Positions 1 to 9,028 are shown, counted from the first letter of the stretch. The stretch is 64,000 bases of DNA from Yoonia sp. (GCA_023955335.1 JAGSGF010000004.1:43653-107652), one strand, 5' to 3'. Notes: a model not told the origin generated them from the letters alone. A program made the numbers and translations.

Positions 1-613
1 CCTCGAAAACACGATTGAAAAGGTGGAAGGCATGCGGCCCTACTCCCCGCTGGAACTGACCGGACGCGACATCTACGTTCGTGAAGGGTGCTATACCTGC
101 CACAGTCAGATGATCCGGCCAATGCGCGACGAGGTGGAGCGGTATGGCCACTATTCGCTGGCCGCGGAATCGATGTATGATCATCCATTTCAATGGGGGT
201 CGAAGCGCACGGGGCCAGACGTTGCACGCGTTGGTGGCAGGTATTCAGACGCATGGCACGTGGATCACCTAAACGATCCCCAATCCGTTGTGCCGGAATC
301 GATTATGCCAAAATACGCATTCCTTGGGCGCACCCCGATTGATGGTGAGTTTGTGCAAGACTTGCTTGAGACGCACCGCATCGTAGGCGTACCTTACACT
401 GATGAGATGATCGCAAATGCGCAGGCCGATTTTATTGTGCAGGCTGACCCCGACGGTGATTGGGACGCGATGGTTGAACGCTATCCCAAAGCTGTTGTGA
501 GCAATTTCGATAGTGCGCCCGGTGTCACGGAGATGGATGCCCTTGTCGCCTATCTGCAAATGCTTGGAACGCTCGTCGATTTTTCAACATTCACACCTGA
601 CGAAAGCCGCTAA
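1..613 (+). CDS. ccoO: cbb3-type cytochrome c oxidase subunit II (mono-haem), 3' part
   Basis: The gene enters from the left edge and is open from base 2, so only the C-terminal 203 or so residues are present. This subunit is the membrane-anchored mono-haem cytochrome c that passes electrons to CcoN in the high-affinity terminal oxidase. A c-type haem site CYTCH lies about 30 residues into the visible part, followed by the family signature around MIRPMRDE and the [15 protein letters not shown] block. The N-terminal membrane anchor is outside the window. It is followed 12 bases later by ccoQ, with an AAAGGAG ribosome site just after the stop. Identification is firm. Confidence 0.96.
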   Translation, partial: LENTIEKVEGMRPYSPLELTGRDIYVREGCYTCHSQMIRPMRDEVERYGHYSLAAESMYDHPFQWGSKRTGPDVARVGGRYSDAWHVDHLNDPQSVVPESIMPKYAFLGRTPIDGEFVQDLLETHRIVGVPYTDEMIANAQADFIVQADPDGDWDAMVERYPKAVVSNFDSAPGVTEMDALVAYLQMLGTLVDFSTFTPDESR

Positions 614-625
614 AGGAGCCTTCCC

Positions 626-865
626 ATGGACACATATTCCTTTCTTCGTGAACTCGCCGATAGCTGGGTTCTTCTTTTGATGACGGCGTTCTTTGGTGGG
701 GCAATCGCTTGGGCTTTCAGGCCCGGAAGCCGCGCCATCCACGAGGATATTGCCAACATTCCATTTCGCAATGATACCGCCAAGACGGCCTGCAAAAACG
801 ATTGTGCAGGGTGCATTTGCGCGTCTGCCCAAGACAACAAAGGAGCGGATCATGACCAAACATGA
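626..865 (+). CDS. ccoQ: cbb3 oxidase subunit IV CcoQ
   Basis: A small protein of 79 residues with one membrane helix (about residues 13-31) and a charged tail containing the IPFRND segment typical of CcoQ, which stabilises the cbb3 complex. It sits between ccoO and ccoP, as in other Rhodobacteraceae. The tail carries three closely spaced cysteines (DCAGCIC), more than I would expect for this family; their role is unknown. The last 14 bases overlap the start of ccoP, which implies translational coupling. Confidence 0.9.
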   Translation: MDTYSFLRELADSWVLLLMTAFFGGAIAWAFRPGSRAIHEDIANIPFRNDTAKTACKNDCAGCICASAQDNKGADHDQT

Positions 866-1715
866 AACCGACGAAGCGACAGGCGTTGATACAACCGGTC
901 ACGAATGGGACGGGATTAAAGAGCTGAACAACCCTTTACCACGGTGGTGGCTTTGGTGTCTTTACCTCACCATCATCTGGGGCATCGGGTACATGATTGC
1001 CTATCCGGCTTGGCCAATGATTTCAGGGGCCACAAAGGGTGTGCTGGGGTACTCTACGCGGGGCGAAGTCGCCGCCGAGATCAGCCGTTTTGAGCAACAA
1101 AACGCAGACCTGCGTGAGTCTTTGACACAAGTCGATCTTAGCTTGCTAAAAGATGACCCTGACTTGCAACGGTTTGCTTATGCCAACGGTGCTGCGGTTT
1201 TCCGCACGAATTGTTCACAGTGCCACGGGTCCGGTGCGGCTGGTGGGCTGGGCTATCCCAACTTGCTAGATGACGACTGGCTTTGGGGCGGTGCTATTCA
1301 GGATATCGCCTATTCCATCGACCACGGCATCCGCAATGAAACCGACGCTGACGCGCATTGGTCGCAGATGCCTGCCTACGGCGAGGTCCTGTCATCCGAT
1401 GAAATCGACAGTGCTGTGCAGTATGTTCTGCAGCTGTCCGGGGGCGAGTTTGATGTCGAAATGGCAAGCGCAGGCGCTGTGATCTTTGAGGAGCAATGCT
1501 CAGCCTGTCACGGGGCGGACGGCAAAGGCAGCCGCGATGTGGGCGCCCCGAATTTGACGGATGCAATCTGGCTCTACGGCAGTGACACGGCGGCGTTGAC
1601 AGAAACTGTGACCAATGCACGGTTCGGCGTCATGCCTGCGTGGGGGCAGCGTCTGACGCGCTCTGATATCAATGCAGTCGCGGCCTATGTGCATGGATTG
1701 GGCGGCGGCGAGTAA
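852..1715 (+). CDS. ccoP: cbb3-type cytochrome c oxidase subunit III (di-haem)
   Basis: A 287-residue di-haem cytochrome c that receives electrons from soluble or membrane cytochromes and passes them to CcoO. The N-terminus has the usual short cytoplasmic segment (KELNNPLPRWW) and one membrane helix. Two haem c motifs follow, CSQCH near residue 121 and CSACH near residue 216, each in its own cytochrome domain with a downstream Met ligand region. I chose the ATG at 852 because it has AAGGAG upstream and gives the family length; the open frame itself extends back to 693 through ccoQ. It is the last gene of the ccoNOQP unit and is followed by a terminator. Confidence 0.96.
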   Translation: MTKHETDEATGVDTTGHEWDGIKELNNPLPRWWLWCLYLTIIWGIGYMIAYPAWPMISGATKGVLGYSTRGEVAAEISRFEQQNADLRESLTQVDLSLLKDDPDLQRFAYANGAAVFRTNCSQCHGSGAAGGLGYPNLLDDDWLWGGAIQDIAYSIDHGIRNETDADAHWSQMPAYGEVLSSDEIDSAVQYVLQLSGGEFDVEMASAGAVIFEEQCSACHGADGKGSRDVGAPNLTDAIWLYGSDTAALTETVTNARFGVMPAWGQRLTRSDINAVAAYVHGLGGGE

Positions 1716-1730
1716 AGCGCGCCGATCTAC

Positions 1731-1780
1731 GACCCCAGCCTTTGAGTATGCGCGCGCATGCCATAAGGCTGGGGTCATTT
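1731..1780 (+). terminator. Rho-independent-like terminator after ccoP
   Basis: A perfect 10-bp inverted repeat (GACCCCAGCC at 1731-1740, GGCTGGGGTC at 1767-1776) starts 16 bases after the ccoP stop and is followed by ATTTTGCG. The 26-base loop also contains a GC-rich palindrome (CGCGCG). It separates ccoNOQP from ccoGHIS. Confidence 0.7.
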
Positions 1781-1788
1781 TGCGTTTC

Positions 1789-1802
1789 TTGATCTGTGTC
1801 AA
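1789..1802 (+). promoter_or_regulatory. FnrL/Anr-type anaerobox upstream of ccoG
   Basis: TTGATCTGTGTCAA matches the FNR-family consensus TTGAT-N4-ATCAA at 9 of 10 defined positions (one A to G change). It lies 61 bases before the ccoG start, a suitable place for oxygen-responsive activation. FnrL control of ccoNOQP and of rdxB/ccoG is known in Rhodobacter; its action here is inferred. Confidence 0.7.
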
Positions 1803-1863
1803 AGGCCCGCCGCCAGATTGTCGATAGCTCTGTCAACGTGAACAGCATTGGACCAGTCCCGGA

Positions 1864-3270
1864 ATGTCAGAAAATCAATCACTTTATGCGCCGCAAGTGC
1901 CCATCTTTCCACGACGCGTGACCGGATATTTCCGGACGCTCAAATGGTGGATCATGGCAGTCACTTTGGGCATCTACTATCTTACGCCTTGGCTGCGGTG
2001 GGACCGTGGACCGGCGCTTCCTGATCAGGCTGTGTTGGTCGACTTGGCTGGTCGCCGGTTCTATTTCCTCTGGATCGAGATTTGGCCGCACGAGTTTTAT
2101 TTTGTGGCAGGGCTTTTGATCATGGCGGGCCTGGGCCTGTTTCTGTTTACATCCGCCCTTGGGCGGGTCTGGTGCGGGTATGCTTGTCCACAAACCGTCT
2201 GGACCGATCTTTTTATCCTTGTTGAACGCTGGATTGAGGGGGATCGCAACGCGCGGGTGCGTCTGTGGAAAGCCGATTGGACCCTACATAAATGGCGTCT
2301 GCGGATAACCAAATGGATCGTCTGGCTACTGATCGCGATCGCGACAGGGGGTGCATGGGTGTTCTATTTCACAGACGCGCCAACATTGCTGCGCGACCTG
2401 ATTGCATTTGAAGCGCATCCCGCCGCCTACGGCACGATTGCGGTGCTCACGGCGACAACATTCTTGTTCGGTGGCTTTATGCGCGAACAGGTGTGCATCT
2501 ACATGTGCCCTTGGCCCCGTATCCAAGGGGCGATGATGGACGATGATACGCTGACGGTTGGCTACCGCGAGTGGCGTGGCGAACCGCGCGCTAAAAAACG
2601 GTTGGAAAGCACAGGCGATTGCATCGATTGCATGGCTTGCGTCAACGTGTGCCCAATGGGGATCGACATTCGTGACGGGCAACAGATGGAATGCATTACC
2701 TGCGCACTTTGTATCGATGCCTGTGACGATGTGATGGACAAGATCGGGAAACCGCGCGGGTTGATTGACTATCTGGCCCTGTCCGACGAGCCGCAAGAAC
2801 GCGCTGGCCAAGCGCCAAAGCCGATTTTGAAACACATTCTGCGGCCGCGCACCATTCTTTACACCTTCTTATGGTCACTGATCGGGTTTGGTCTGGTGTT
2901 TGCGTTGTTCATCCGTGCCGAAATTGATCTGACAGTCGCACCTGTGCGCAACCCGACATTTATCATGCTGTCGGATGGCTCCATCCGCAACACATACATC
3001 CTGCGTTTGCGTAACAAGCATGGCGAGCCGCGTGAATTCCGATTGTCGCTTAGTTCGGATGAAGTCCTGCGGATCGATGTTGAGGGCTCGCAAACCAATC
3101 TGGTGACTGTGGCCCCTGATAGTTCAACACAACAGCGCGTCTACGTGACCGCCCGCCCGCAGGATGCAGCCGCACAACAAAGTCATACTGACCTGCGGTT
3201 CTGGGTCGAGGACGTGATCAGCGGCGAACGTGCATTTCGCGACAGCAGTTTTGATGGGAAGGACAAATAA
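1864..3270 (+). CDS. ccoG: cytochrome c oxidase accessory protein CcoG (RdxB/FixG)
   Basis: A 468-residue polyferredoxin membrane protein. CcoG is described as a cupric reductase that supplies Cu(I) for cbb3 oxidase maturation. There are several membrane helices (about residues 29-47, 79-100, 155-175, 195-210 and 335-355), a cysteine pair in CGYACP near residue 105, CPWPR near 215, and two 4Fe-4S ferredoxin clusters between about residues 253 and 287 (CIDCMACVNVCP, then CITCALCIDACD). The periplasmic C-terminal third is Ig-like. It starts the ccoGHIS operon; its stop overlaps the ccoH start by one base. An FnrL-type box lies upstream. Confidence 0.96.
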   Translation: MSENQSLYAPQVPIFPRRVTGYFRTLKWWIMAVTLGIYYLTPWLRWDRGPALPDQAVLVDLAGRRFYFLWIEIWPHEFYFVAGLLIMAGLGLFLFTSALGRVWCGYACPQTVWTDLFILVERWIEGDRNARVRLWKADWTLHKWRLRITKWIVWLLIAIATGGAWVFYFTDAPTLLRDLIAFEAHPAAYGTIAVLTATTFLFGGFMREQVCIYMCPWPRIQGAMMDDDTLTVGYREWRGEPRAKKRLESTGDCIDCMACVNVCPMGIDIRDGQQMECITCALCIDACDDVMDKIGKPRGLIDYLALSDEPQERAGQAPKPILKHILRPRTILYTFLWSLIGFGLVFALFIRAEIDLTVAPVRNPTFIMLSDGSIRNTYILRLRNKHGEPREFRLSLSSDEVLRIDVEGSQTNLVTVAPDSSTQQRVYVTARPQDAAAQQSHTDLRFWVEDVISGERAFRDSSFDGKDK

Positions 3271-3749
3271 TGACACCCGTAGCAAGCCGCCCCCTAACAG
3301 GCCGCCCCCTAACAGGCCGCAAAGTGGCCGCGATCATGTGCGCAAGCTTTGCAATCATCATCAGCGTCAACCTGACACTTGCGTATCAGGCAGTGCGGAC
3401 CTTCCCCGGCCTAGAAGTCAAAAACTCTTATGTGGCTAGTCAGTCGTTTGATGCCGACCGTGCGGCGCAACTTGCGTTGAATTGGGATGTGTCTGCCGAG
3501 GTGCAGGCAGGTATTTTACGGCTTCAAATTATGAAAGATGGCCAGCCGGTATCGCCAGATATCCGGTCTGTTGTCTTTGGCAAGGCGACGTCCGTCAGCG
3601 CCGATCAGTTTCCTGAATTGCGCTTTGACGGGACCGCCTTTGTTGCGCCGATTGATGTCAAGGTCGGCAACTGGAATCTCCGGATCATTGCAGAGGCCGA
3701 AGACGGTACAATCTTTCGGCAGCGTATCGTTGTTCGGGTTGTTCAATGA
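3270..3749 (+). CDS. ccoH: cbb3 oxidase assembly protein CcoH (FixH)
   Basis: A 159-residue protein with a short cytoplasmic N-terminus, one membrane helix (about residues 17-38) and a periplasmic domain of the FixH family, which helps assemble the cbb3 complex. It overlaps ccoG by one base and ccoI by four, so translation of the three is probably coupled. The N-terminus carries an in-frame 15-base tandem duplication that encodes RPLTG twice, directly before the helix; this looks like a recent slippage product. Confidence 0.9.
   Translation: MTPVASRPLTGRPLTGRKVAAIMCASFAIIISVNLTLAYQAVRTFPGLEVKNSYVASQSFDADRAAQLALNWDVSAEVQAGILRLQIMKDGQPVSPDIRSVVFGKATSVSADQFPELRFDGTAFVAPIDVKVGNWNLRIIAEAEDGTIFRQRIVVRVVQ
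3286..3320 (+). repeat. 15-bp tandem repeat inside ccoH
   Basis: The unit GCCGCCCCCTAACAG occurs at 3286-3300 and 3301-3315 and is followed by GCCGC, the start of a third copy. Because the unit is five codons long it leaves the frame intact and duplicates RPLTG near the CcoH N-terminus. Confidence 0.9.
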
Positions 3750-5902
3750 CCATAGCGGTGACCACCTCTGCGTGTCCGGGCTGTGCCGCATCCGGCTTGG
3801 CACAAGATATCGCGGAACGCGCGATTCCTGCGAAAGGGATCATTCTGTCGCTTCCACATATCCACTGTGCGGGCTGTATTAGAGGCGTCGAAAAGACCCT
3901 GCTTGCACTCCCCGGCGTCGTCGCCGCGCGCGTCAATATGACGACCAAGCGTGTCGCCGTTGAGGCCGAAGGGCTTGAGGCAGAAGACATCGTCGCCACG
4001 CTTGCGGCTGCTGGATTTGAGGCGCATCCGCTTGACCAAACCCTGTTGAATGCAGGTGGCAAAGACGAAGTTGGGCGTGCCTTGCTTTTGAAATTGTCTG
4101 TGGCTGGCTTTGCGATGATGAACGTTATGCTGTTTTCTGTTGCCGTCTGGTCGGGCGCATCGCATGCGACGCAAGTGATGTTCCATTGGCTATCTGCGGC
4201 CATCGCGGTGCCCGCATTGGCGTTCTCGGCCCAAGTATTCGTGTCGTCCGCGATCGTCGCTTTAAGGGCGGGCAGACTAAACATGGATGTCCCCATTTCG
4301 CTGGCCATTATTTTGGCTGCGGCGCTGTCGGTGTTTGAAACATCGCAGGGCAATGAGCAGGTCTATTTTGATGCAGCCCTTTCGCTGACGTTCTTTTTGT
4401 TGATCGGTCGCTACCTTGATCACAGAACACGGTTTGCAGCGCGGTCGGCATCGCAAGAGCTCAGCGCGCTCGAGGTCCCGAGGGCTGTGCGTATCGTCGA
4501 CGGCATCCGCAAAAATGTGGATGTATCTGACCTGCGGGTCGGGGATACTATCGTGGTCGTTGCAGGCATGCGGGCACCGATTGACGGGACCATTCTTAAC
4601 GGCACCTCAGAGGTCGACAGATCGCTGATCACCGGCGAAAGCCGCGCGACGATGATGACGCACAACGATGTGATTGCGGCAGGGGAGTTAAACCTGACCG
4701 GCCCCCTAACGGTTTTGGTCACAGCCGTCGGGGCAGATACAACGCTGCAGCGCATGGCCGCGATGGTTGCAACGGCTGAAAGCGGCCGGAACCGGTATAC
4801 CGCATTGGCAGATCGTGCAGCCCAGATTTACGCACCAGCGGTTCATCTACTCGCGGCCATTACGTTTCTAGGGTGGTATGTGGTTTCGGCTGACGCCGTT
4901 CCGGCGTTGCGGATCGCAATTTCAGTTTTGATCATCACCTGCCCCTGTGCACTTGGACTTGCGGCCCCTGCGGTCATCACGGCCGCGACCGGTCGGCTGT
5001 TTCGGCGCGGATTATTGGTGAAAGACAGCACCGCACTCGAACGGTTAGCAGAAATCGACACAGTGATCTTTGACAAGACCGGCACCCTCACAATCGGGCA
5101 GGCTCACCTTGATACCAGCGATCTTGATCCTGAATCCCTGGCATTGCTTGCAGGACTTTGCCAATCGTCACATCATCCGGTGTCGCGGGCCATCGCTGCG
5201 GCACTCCCCGTCGATATCCGCCCCCTTGTTTTTGATGATATAAAAGAGGTCGCAGGATGTGGCGTTGAGGGGATGCACAAAGGCCAAATCATCCGGTTGG
5301 GTCGCGGTGATTGGGTCGGTGCAAAAACTAGCCCTGCGTTCCGTATCGGGGTGCAGGTGCCTGTGGCTTTGCAGTTTTCTGAAACGCTTAAGGATGGCGC
5401 GGCTGAAACGATCAATCAGCTCAAGGCCGCCGGATTTTCGCCGCAAATATTTTCAGGTGACACCCAAAGCGCAGTCACGAGACTTGCAGCCCAAGTTGGC
5501 GGTATTCCCGCGCACGGCAACATGAGCCCCGACGACAAATTTAGCGCCATCGCGGAGCTTTCGGATCAAGGAAAACGGGTTTTGATGGTTGGCGACGGGT
5601 TGAATGACACCGCCGCGCTGACACGGGCCTATGCGTCGATTTCACCCGCTTCGGCCCTTGATGCATCACGGGCAGCGTCCGACATAGTCGTCTTGGGTCA
5701 AAGCCTGTCCGAGATACCCGAGGCGCTGCGAATTTCACGGAGTGCACGCCGCCGTATTGTCGAGAATTTCGTCATCGCCGCAGGCTATAATCTGATTGCT
5801 GTACCTGTCGCAATTTTGGGATTTGCCTCGCCATTGGCCGCTGCAATCGCGATGTCAGCATCTTCAATCACAGTCCTGGCAAATGCGCTGCGGGTGAGGT
5901 GA
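3746..5902 (+). CDS. ccoI: Cu(I)-translocating P-type ATPase CcoI (FixI)
   Basis: A 718-residue P1B-type ATPase that exports copper needed for cbb3 oxidase assembly. Visible elements are an N-terminal cysteine motif CPGC (about residue 10), a heavy-metal domain with HCAGC near residue 41, the TGES actuator loop near 293, the membrane metal site CPC near residue 399, the phosphorylation site DKTGT near 442, the HP motif in SSHHP and the hinge GDGLND near 615. All catalytic residues look intact. It overlaps ccoH by four bases (ATGA) and is followed after four bases by ccoS. Confidence 0.96.
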   Translation: MTIAVTTSACPGCAASGLAQDIAERAIPAKGIILSLPHIHCAGCIRGVEKTLLALPGVVAARVNMTTKRVAVEAEGLEAEDIVATLAAAGFEAHPLDQTLLNAGGKDEVGRALLLKLSVAGFAMMNVMLFSVAVWSGASHATQVMFHWLSAAIAVPALAFSAQVFVSSAIVALRAGRLNMDVPISLAIILAAALSVFETSQGNEQVYFDAALSLTFFLLIGRYLDHRTRFAARSASQELSALEVPRAVRIVDGIRKNVDVSDLRVGDTIVVVAGMRAPIDGTILNGTSEVDRSLITGESRATMMTHNDVIAAGELNLTGPLTVLVTAVGADTTLQRMAAMVATAESGRNRYTALADRAAQIYAPAVHLLAAITFLGWYVVSADAVPALRIAISVLIITCPCALGLAAPAVITAATGRLFRRGLLVKDSTALERLAEIDTVIFDKTGTLTIGQAHLDTSDLDPESLALLAGLCQSSHHPVSRAIAAALPVDIRPLVFDDIKEVAGCGVEGMHKGQIIRLGRGDWVGAKTSPAFRIGVQVPVALQFSETLKDGAAETINQLKAAGFSPQIFSGDTQSAVTRLAAQVGGIPAHGNMSPDDKFSAIAELSDQGKRVLMVGDGLNDTAALTRAYASISPASALDASRAASDIVVLGQSLSEIPEALRISRSARRRIVENFVIAAGYNLIAVPVAILGFASPLAAAIAMSASSITVLANALRVR

Positions 5903-5906
5903 ACAT

Positions 5907-6086
5907 ATGGATATTTTGCTCGTCTTGATCCCGGTGTCTTTGGCGTTGTCGATAGCAGCGCTTGTTGCATTTTTATGGACGCTGCGAAGTGCGCAATATG
6001 ATGATCTTGACGGCGCTGCTTGGCGCATTCTTTCGGATGACGATACAGACCCGTCTGACGATGATCAGCAGACCCCGCCACCCTAA
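5907..6086 (+). CDS. ccoS: cbb3 oxidase maturation protein CcoS
   Basis: A 59-residue protein with one N-terminal membrane helix (about residues 3-25), then the CcoS hallmark WTLRSAQYDDLDGAAWRIL and an acidic, proline-ending tail. CcoS is required for cofactor insertion into cbb3 oxidase. It starts four bases after the ccoI stop and closes the ccoGHIS operon. Length and motif fit the family well. Confidence 0.92.
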   Translation: MDILLVLIPVSLALSIAALVAFLWTLRSAQYDDLDGAAWRILSDDDTDPSDDDQQTPPP

Positions 6087-6179
6087 CCAAAGTACCCGCA
6101 CCAAATTTCTTGCAAATTGTCCCGTGATTGCGAATAAGAAGCAGTCGGCAAATTGACCGCGTCAGGGGAGAGTTCAAAG

Positions 6180-7292
6180 ATGCAAAATACAGTCGTGAAC
6201 AGCTGGAACGAGTGGGATCCACTGAAGCATGTGATCGTGGGCCGTGCGGATGATTGCCACATCCCACCCGAGGAACCCGCGCTGGACGCCAAAGTGCCTG
6301 AAGACAGCGACATGCGTGGCATGTGGGGAAAGCGTCCGCAGGAAACCATCGACCGCGCCAACGAGCTTTTGGACAACTTTGCGTCCATGCTGCAAAAGCG
6401 CGGCGTCCGTGTGGACCGCCCGACGTCGATTGACCATTCGCAGCCTGCAACGACCCCTGATTTCCATACGCAAAGCCAGTTCGGCTGCATGCCGCCCCGC
6501 GATGTGTTGCTGACTGTCGGGTCCGAAATGCTTGAGGCAACGATGTCGTACCGCTGTCGTTGGTTCGAGTACTTGAATTACCGCCCGTTGATGCAGCAAT
6601 ACTTCAACGAAGACCCGAATTTCCGGCACGAAAGCGCCCCAAAACCGCGCCTGACCAATGCCGATTATCATCCTGATTACCTGTCCGAAAAGATTGGCGA
6701 TACCAAGCGGCTTGAATGGGCGGCGAATAAGTTCTTTGTCACGACCGAAGAAGAGCCGCTGTTTGACGCCGCTGACGTTCTACGTTTTGGTCGCGATCTT
6801 GTTGTGCAGCACGGGTTCACCACGAACCTTAAAGGGATCGAATGGCTCAAGCGCCATTTCCCTGACCACCGCGTGCATACTGTCAATTTCCCCGGTGATC
6901 CGTACCCGATCCACATTGATGCGACGTTCACGCCGCTGCGCCCAGGGTTGATTTTGAACAATCCGCACCGCCGTTTGCCCGACGATCAGCGCAAAATGTA
7001 TAATGACAACGGCTGGGAAATTGTTGATGCGGCGCAGCCTGCGCATAACGCGCCGCCGCCGCTTTGCTATTCTTCCACGTGGTTGTCGATGAACGTGCTT
7101 GTGCTTGACCCCAAAACGGTCTGCGTCGAAGCGTCAGAAGTGTACCAGATGGAACAGATGGACAAGCTGGGCATGGACGTTATCCCTGTCGAACTGCGCG
7201 ATGCTTATGCGTTTGGTGGTGGCCTGCATTGCTGCACCGCAGATGTATACCGCGAAGGCGTGTGCGAAGATTATTTCCCCAACCTCTCGTAA
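6180..7292 (+). CDS. glycine amidinotransferase (AGAT)-like amidinotransferase
   Basis: A 370-residue member of the AGAT/StrB amidinotransferase family, which moves the amidino group of arginine to an amine acceptor; glycine would give guanidinoacetate. Landmarks line up along the whole length with animal glycine amidinotransferase: NSWNEWDPLKHVIVGRA at the N-terminus, TPDF, PRD, a catalytic Asp in FDAAD near residue 195, the His of HIDATF near 244, and the nucleophilic Cys in GGGLHCC near 350. The ATG at 6180 is preferred because GGGGAG lies upstream; the frame also opens at 6153. The acceptor is unknown. The next genes (cupin, amine oxidase) follow closely and suggest a common pathway. Confidence 0.85.
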   Translation: MQNTVVNSWNEWDPLKHVIVGRADDCHIPPEEPALDAKVPEDSDMRGMWGKRPQETIDRANELLDNFASMLQKRGVRVDRPTSIDHSQPATTPDFHTQSQFGCMPPRDVLLTVGSEMLEATMSYRCRWFEYLNYRPLMQQYFNEDPNFRHESAPKPRLTNADYHPDYLSEKIGDTKRLEWAANKFFVTTEEEPLFDAADVLRFGRDLVVQHGFTTNLKGIEWLKRHFPDHRVHTVNFPGDPYPIHIDATFTPLRPGLILNNPHRRLPDDQRKMYNDNGWEIVDAAQPAHNAPPPLCYSSTWLSMNVLVLDPKTVCVEASEVYQMEQMDKLGMDVIPVELRDAYAFGGGLHCCTADVYREGVCEDYFPNLS

Positions 7293-7310
7293 CCTAACAG
7301 GAACAGACCC

Positions 7311-7985
7311 ATGGATTTGAACGCTGATTTTTCTGTACGCGCGGTTGTGCACGCTGCTGACATCCCGTGGGTCACGTCCCCGATGAAGGGCGTGGACCGC
7401 CGTATGCTGGACCGCATGGGCGCAGAGGTCGCGCGTGCCACCACCATCGTGCGCTATGCGCCCGGGTCCGCATTTTCGCCCCACGTGCATACGGGCGGTG
7501 AAGAGTATCTGGTCTTGTCAGGCACATTCCAAGATGAACACGGGGATTTCCCTGCGGGATCCTATGTGCGCAACCCGCCCCAGTCGTCGCACACGCCAAG
7601 CTCGGTGGATGGCGCAGTGATCATGGTCAAGCTATGGCAGTTTGATATGGATGATCGCACCGCAGTGACTTTACGGCCAGAAGACATGACGCCAGAGCCA
7701 GCCCGCAATGGCGTGACAATCACACTGCTCCACACTGACGACCGCGAAACGGTACGGATTGAAGATTGGGCCGCTGGCACGGAGATCGACATTGCAGATC
7801 ACGGTGGGGCTGAAGTCTTCGTCATTGACGGCGCCTTTGCCGAGGGCGGCGAGGACTTCAAAACAGATAGTTGGCTGCGCTTGCCTGTTGGGCATGATCT
7901 GACGGCAACGGCCGGACCAAACGGGGCGCGCGTCTGGATTAAAACAGGCCACCTGCGCACCCCGCCTACGCAACCAGCCGTCTGA
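7311..7985 (+). CDS. ChrR-like double-cupin protein
   Basis: A 224-residue protein made of two cupin halves. The first (about 1-115) has the ChrR-type metal site HVHTGGEEYLVLSG with a further His in SSHTP; the second (about 116-220) is more diverged (HGGAEVFVIDG). It lacks the N-terminal zinc anti-sigma domain of true ChrR, so it is more likely an enzyme or metal-binding partner than an anti-sigma factor. It lies 18 bases after the amidinotransferase and its TGA overlaps the ATG of the next gene by one base. The exact function is not known. Confidence 0.75.
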   Translation: MDLNADFSVRAVVHAADIPWVTSPMKGVDRRMLDRMGAEVARATTIVRYAPGSAFSPHVHTGGEEYLVLSGTFQDEHGDFPAGSYVRNPPQSSHTPSSVDGAVIMVKLWQFDMDDRTAVTLRPEDMTPEPARNGVTITLLHTDDRETVRIEDWAAGTEIDIADHGGAEVFVIDGAFAEGGEDFKTDSWLRLPVGHDLTATAGPNGARVWIKTGHLRTPPTQPAV

Positions 7986-9028
7986 TGGACACGGATGTTG
8001 TGATCGTTGGCGGTGGCCTGTCCGGGCTGGCGTTGGCGGATGAATTCCACCGCACTGGTGTAGATTTTCAACTGGTCGAGGCGCGAGACCGTTTCGGTGG
8101 GCGTATCCATACAGCTCGGGTTGATGGGGCTGCCTTTGATCTTGGCCCCGCGTGGTTCTGGCAAGGCCAGCCGCGCATGGCAGCCGCGACAAAGCGGTTT
8201 GGCCTGACAGTGTTCGAGCAATACAGCACAGGCGACATCGTGGCCGAGGATCAGAACGGAAACGTTCAACGCGGCGCAGGCTTTGCATCGATGGCTGGAT
8301 CGTTGCGGATTGCAGGGGGCATGACGGCATTGGTTGATGCCTTTGCAGAAACTGTCCCTGCAGACAGGCTGCATCTGGGGCAGGCGGTGTTTGCAATTTC
8401 ACAGACCGATAACGGCGTGATCGTCACAACAGATAAACTTAGCATTTCAGCTAACAGAGTGATCCTCGCGCTGCCGCCACGTGTTGCGCAGACAATGACC
8501 TTTGATCCTGCCCTATCTGCTGATCAATCGCGTGCGATGGGCAATATACCGACATGGATGGCTGGACACGCCAAATATGTGGCGATCTATGACAAAGCAT
8601 ATTGGCGTGATGCAGGGCTTTCAGGTGACGCGCAAAGCAGACGTGGACCGATGGTTGAAGTCCACGATGCATCGCCGCAATCAGGCGGGCCCTACGCGGC
8701 TTTCGGGTTTGTCGGCTTTGACGCGGACACACGGGCCGCGCACCGCGATGAGATGACCAAGATGGCGGCCGATCAGTTGGAACGGCTGTTCGGGGCCACG
8801 CCACGACAGCTTATTTTGCAAGATTGGGCGCAAGAACCACACACTGCAACGCCCGCCGATTTTACCAGTGCAGGCCACCCCGCATATGGTCGCCCGCGTG
8901 CATTGGCCAACATCTGGGACGGGCGGGTCATTTTTGGGTCATCTGAAATGGGCCAATCGTTTGGCGGGTATCTAGAGGGCGCGTTGGAAGCAGCACAAGA
9001 TGTAGGCAATTTGCTGCGACACGGCTGA
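7985..9028 (+). CDS. flavin-containing amine oxidase family protein
   Basis: A 347-residue FAD protein. The N-terminal dinucleotide-binding motif is VIVGGGLSGLALA, followed by the amine-oxidase motif GGRIHT near residue 41, and a C-terminal FAD-contact block (FGSSEMGQSFGGYLEGAL). It is shorter than most monoamine oxidases (about 450 residues). It is translationally coupled to the cupin gene. By family it would oxidise an amine, perhaps a product of the neighbouring amidinotransferase; that link is inference. Confidence 0.82.
   Translation: MDTDVVIVGGGLSGLALADEFHRTGVDFQLVEARDRFGGRIHTARVDGAAFDLGPAWFWQGQPRMAAATKRFGLTVFEQYSTGDIVAEDQNGNVQRGAGFASMAGSLRIAGGMTALVDAFAETVPADRLHLGQAVFAISQTDNGVIVTTDKLSISANRVILALPPRVAQTMTFDPALSADQSRAMGNIPTWMAGHAKYVAIYDKAYWRDAGLSGDAQSRRGPMVEVHDASPQSGGPYAAFGFVGFDADTRAAHRDEMTKMAADQLERLFGATPRQLILQDWAQEPHTATPADFTSAGHPAYGRPRALANIWDGRVIFGSSEMGQSFGGYLEGALEAAQDVGNLLRHG

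Noticed and set aside
7311..7985. Anti-sigma factor ChrR
   Set aside because: Only the cupin part is present, duplicated; the zinc-binding anti-sigma domain and a neighbouring rpoE-like gene are missing.
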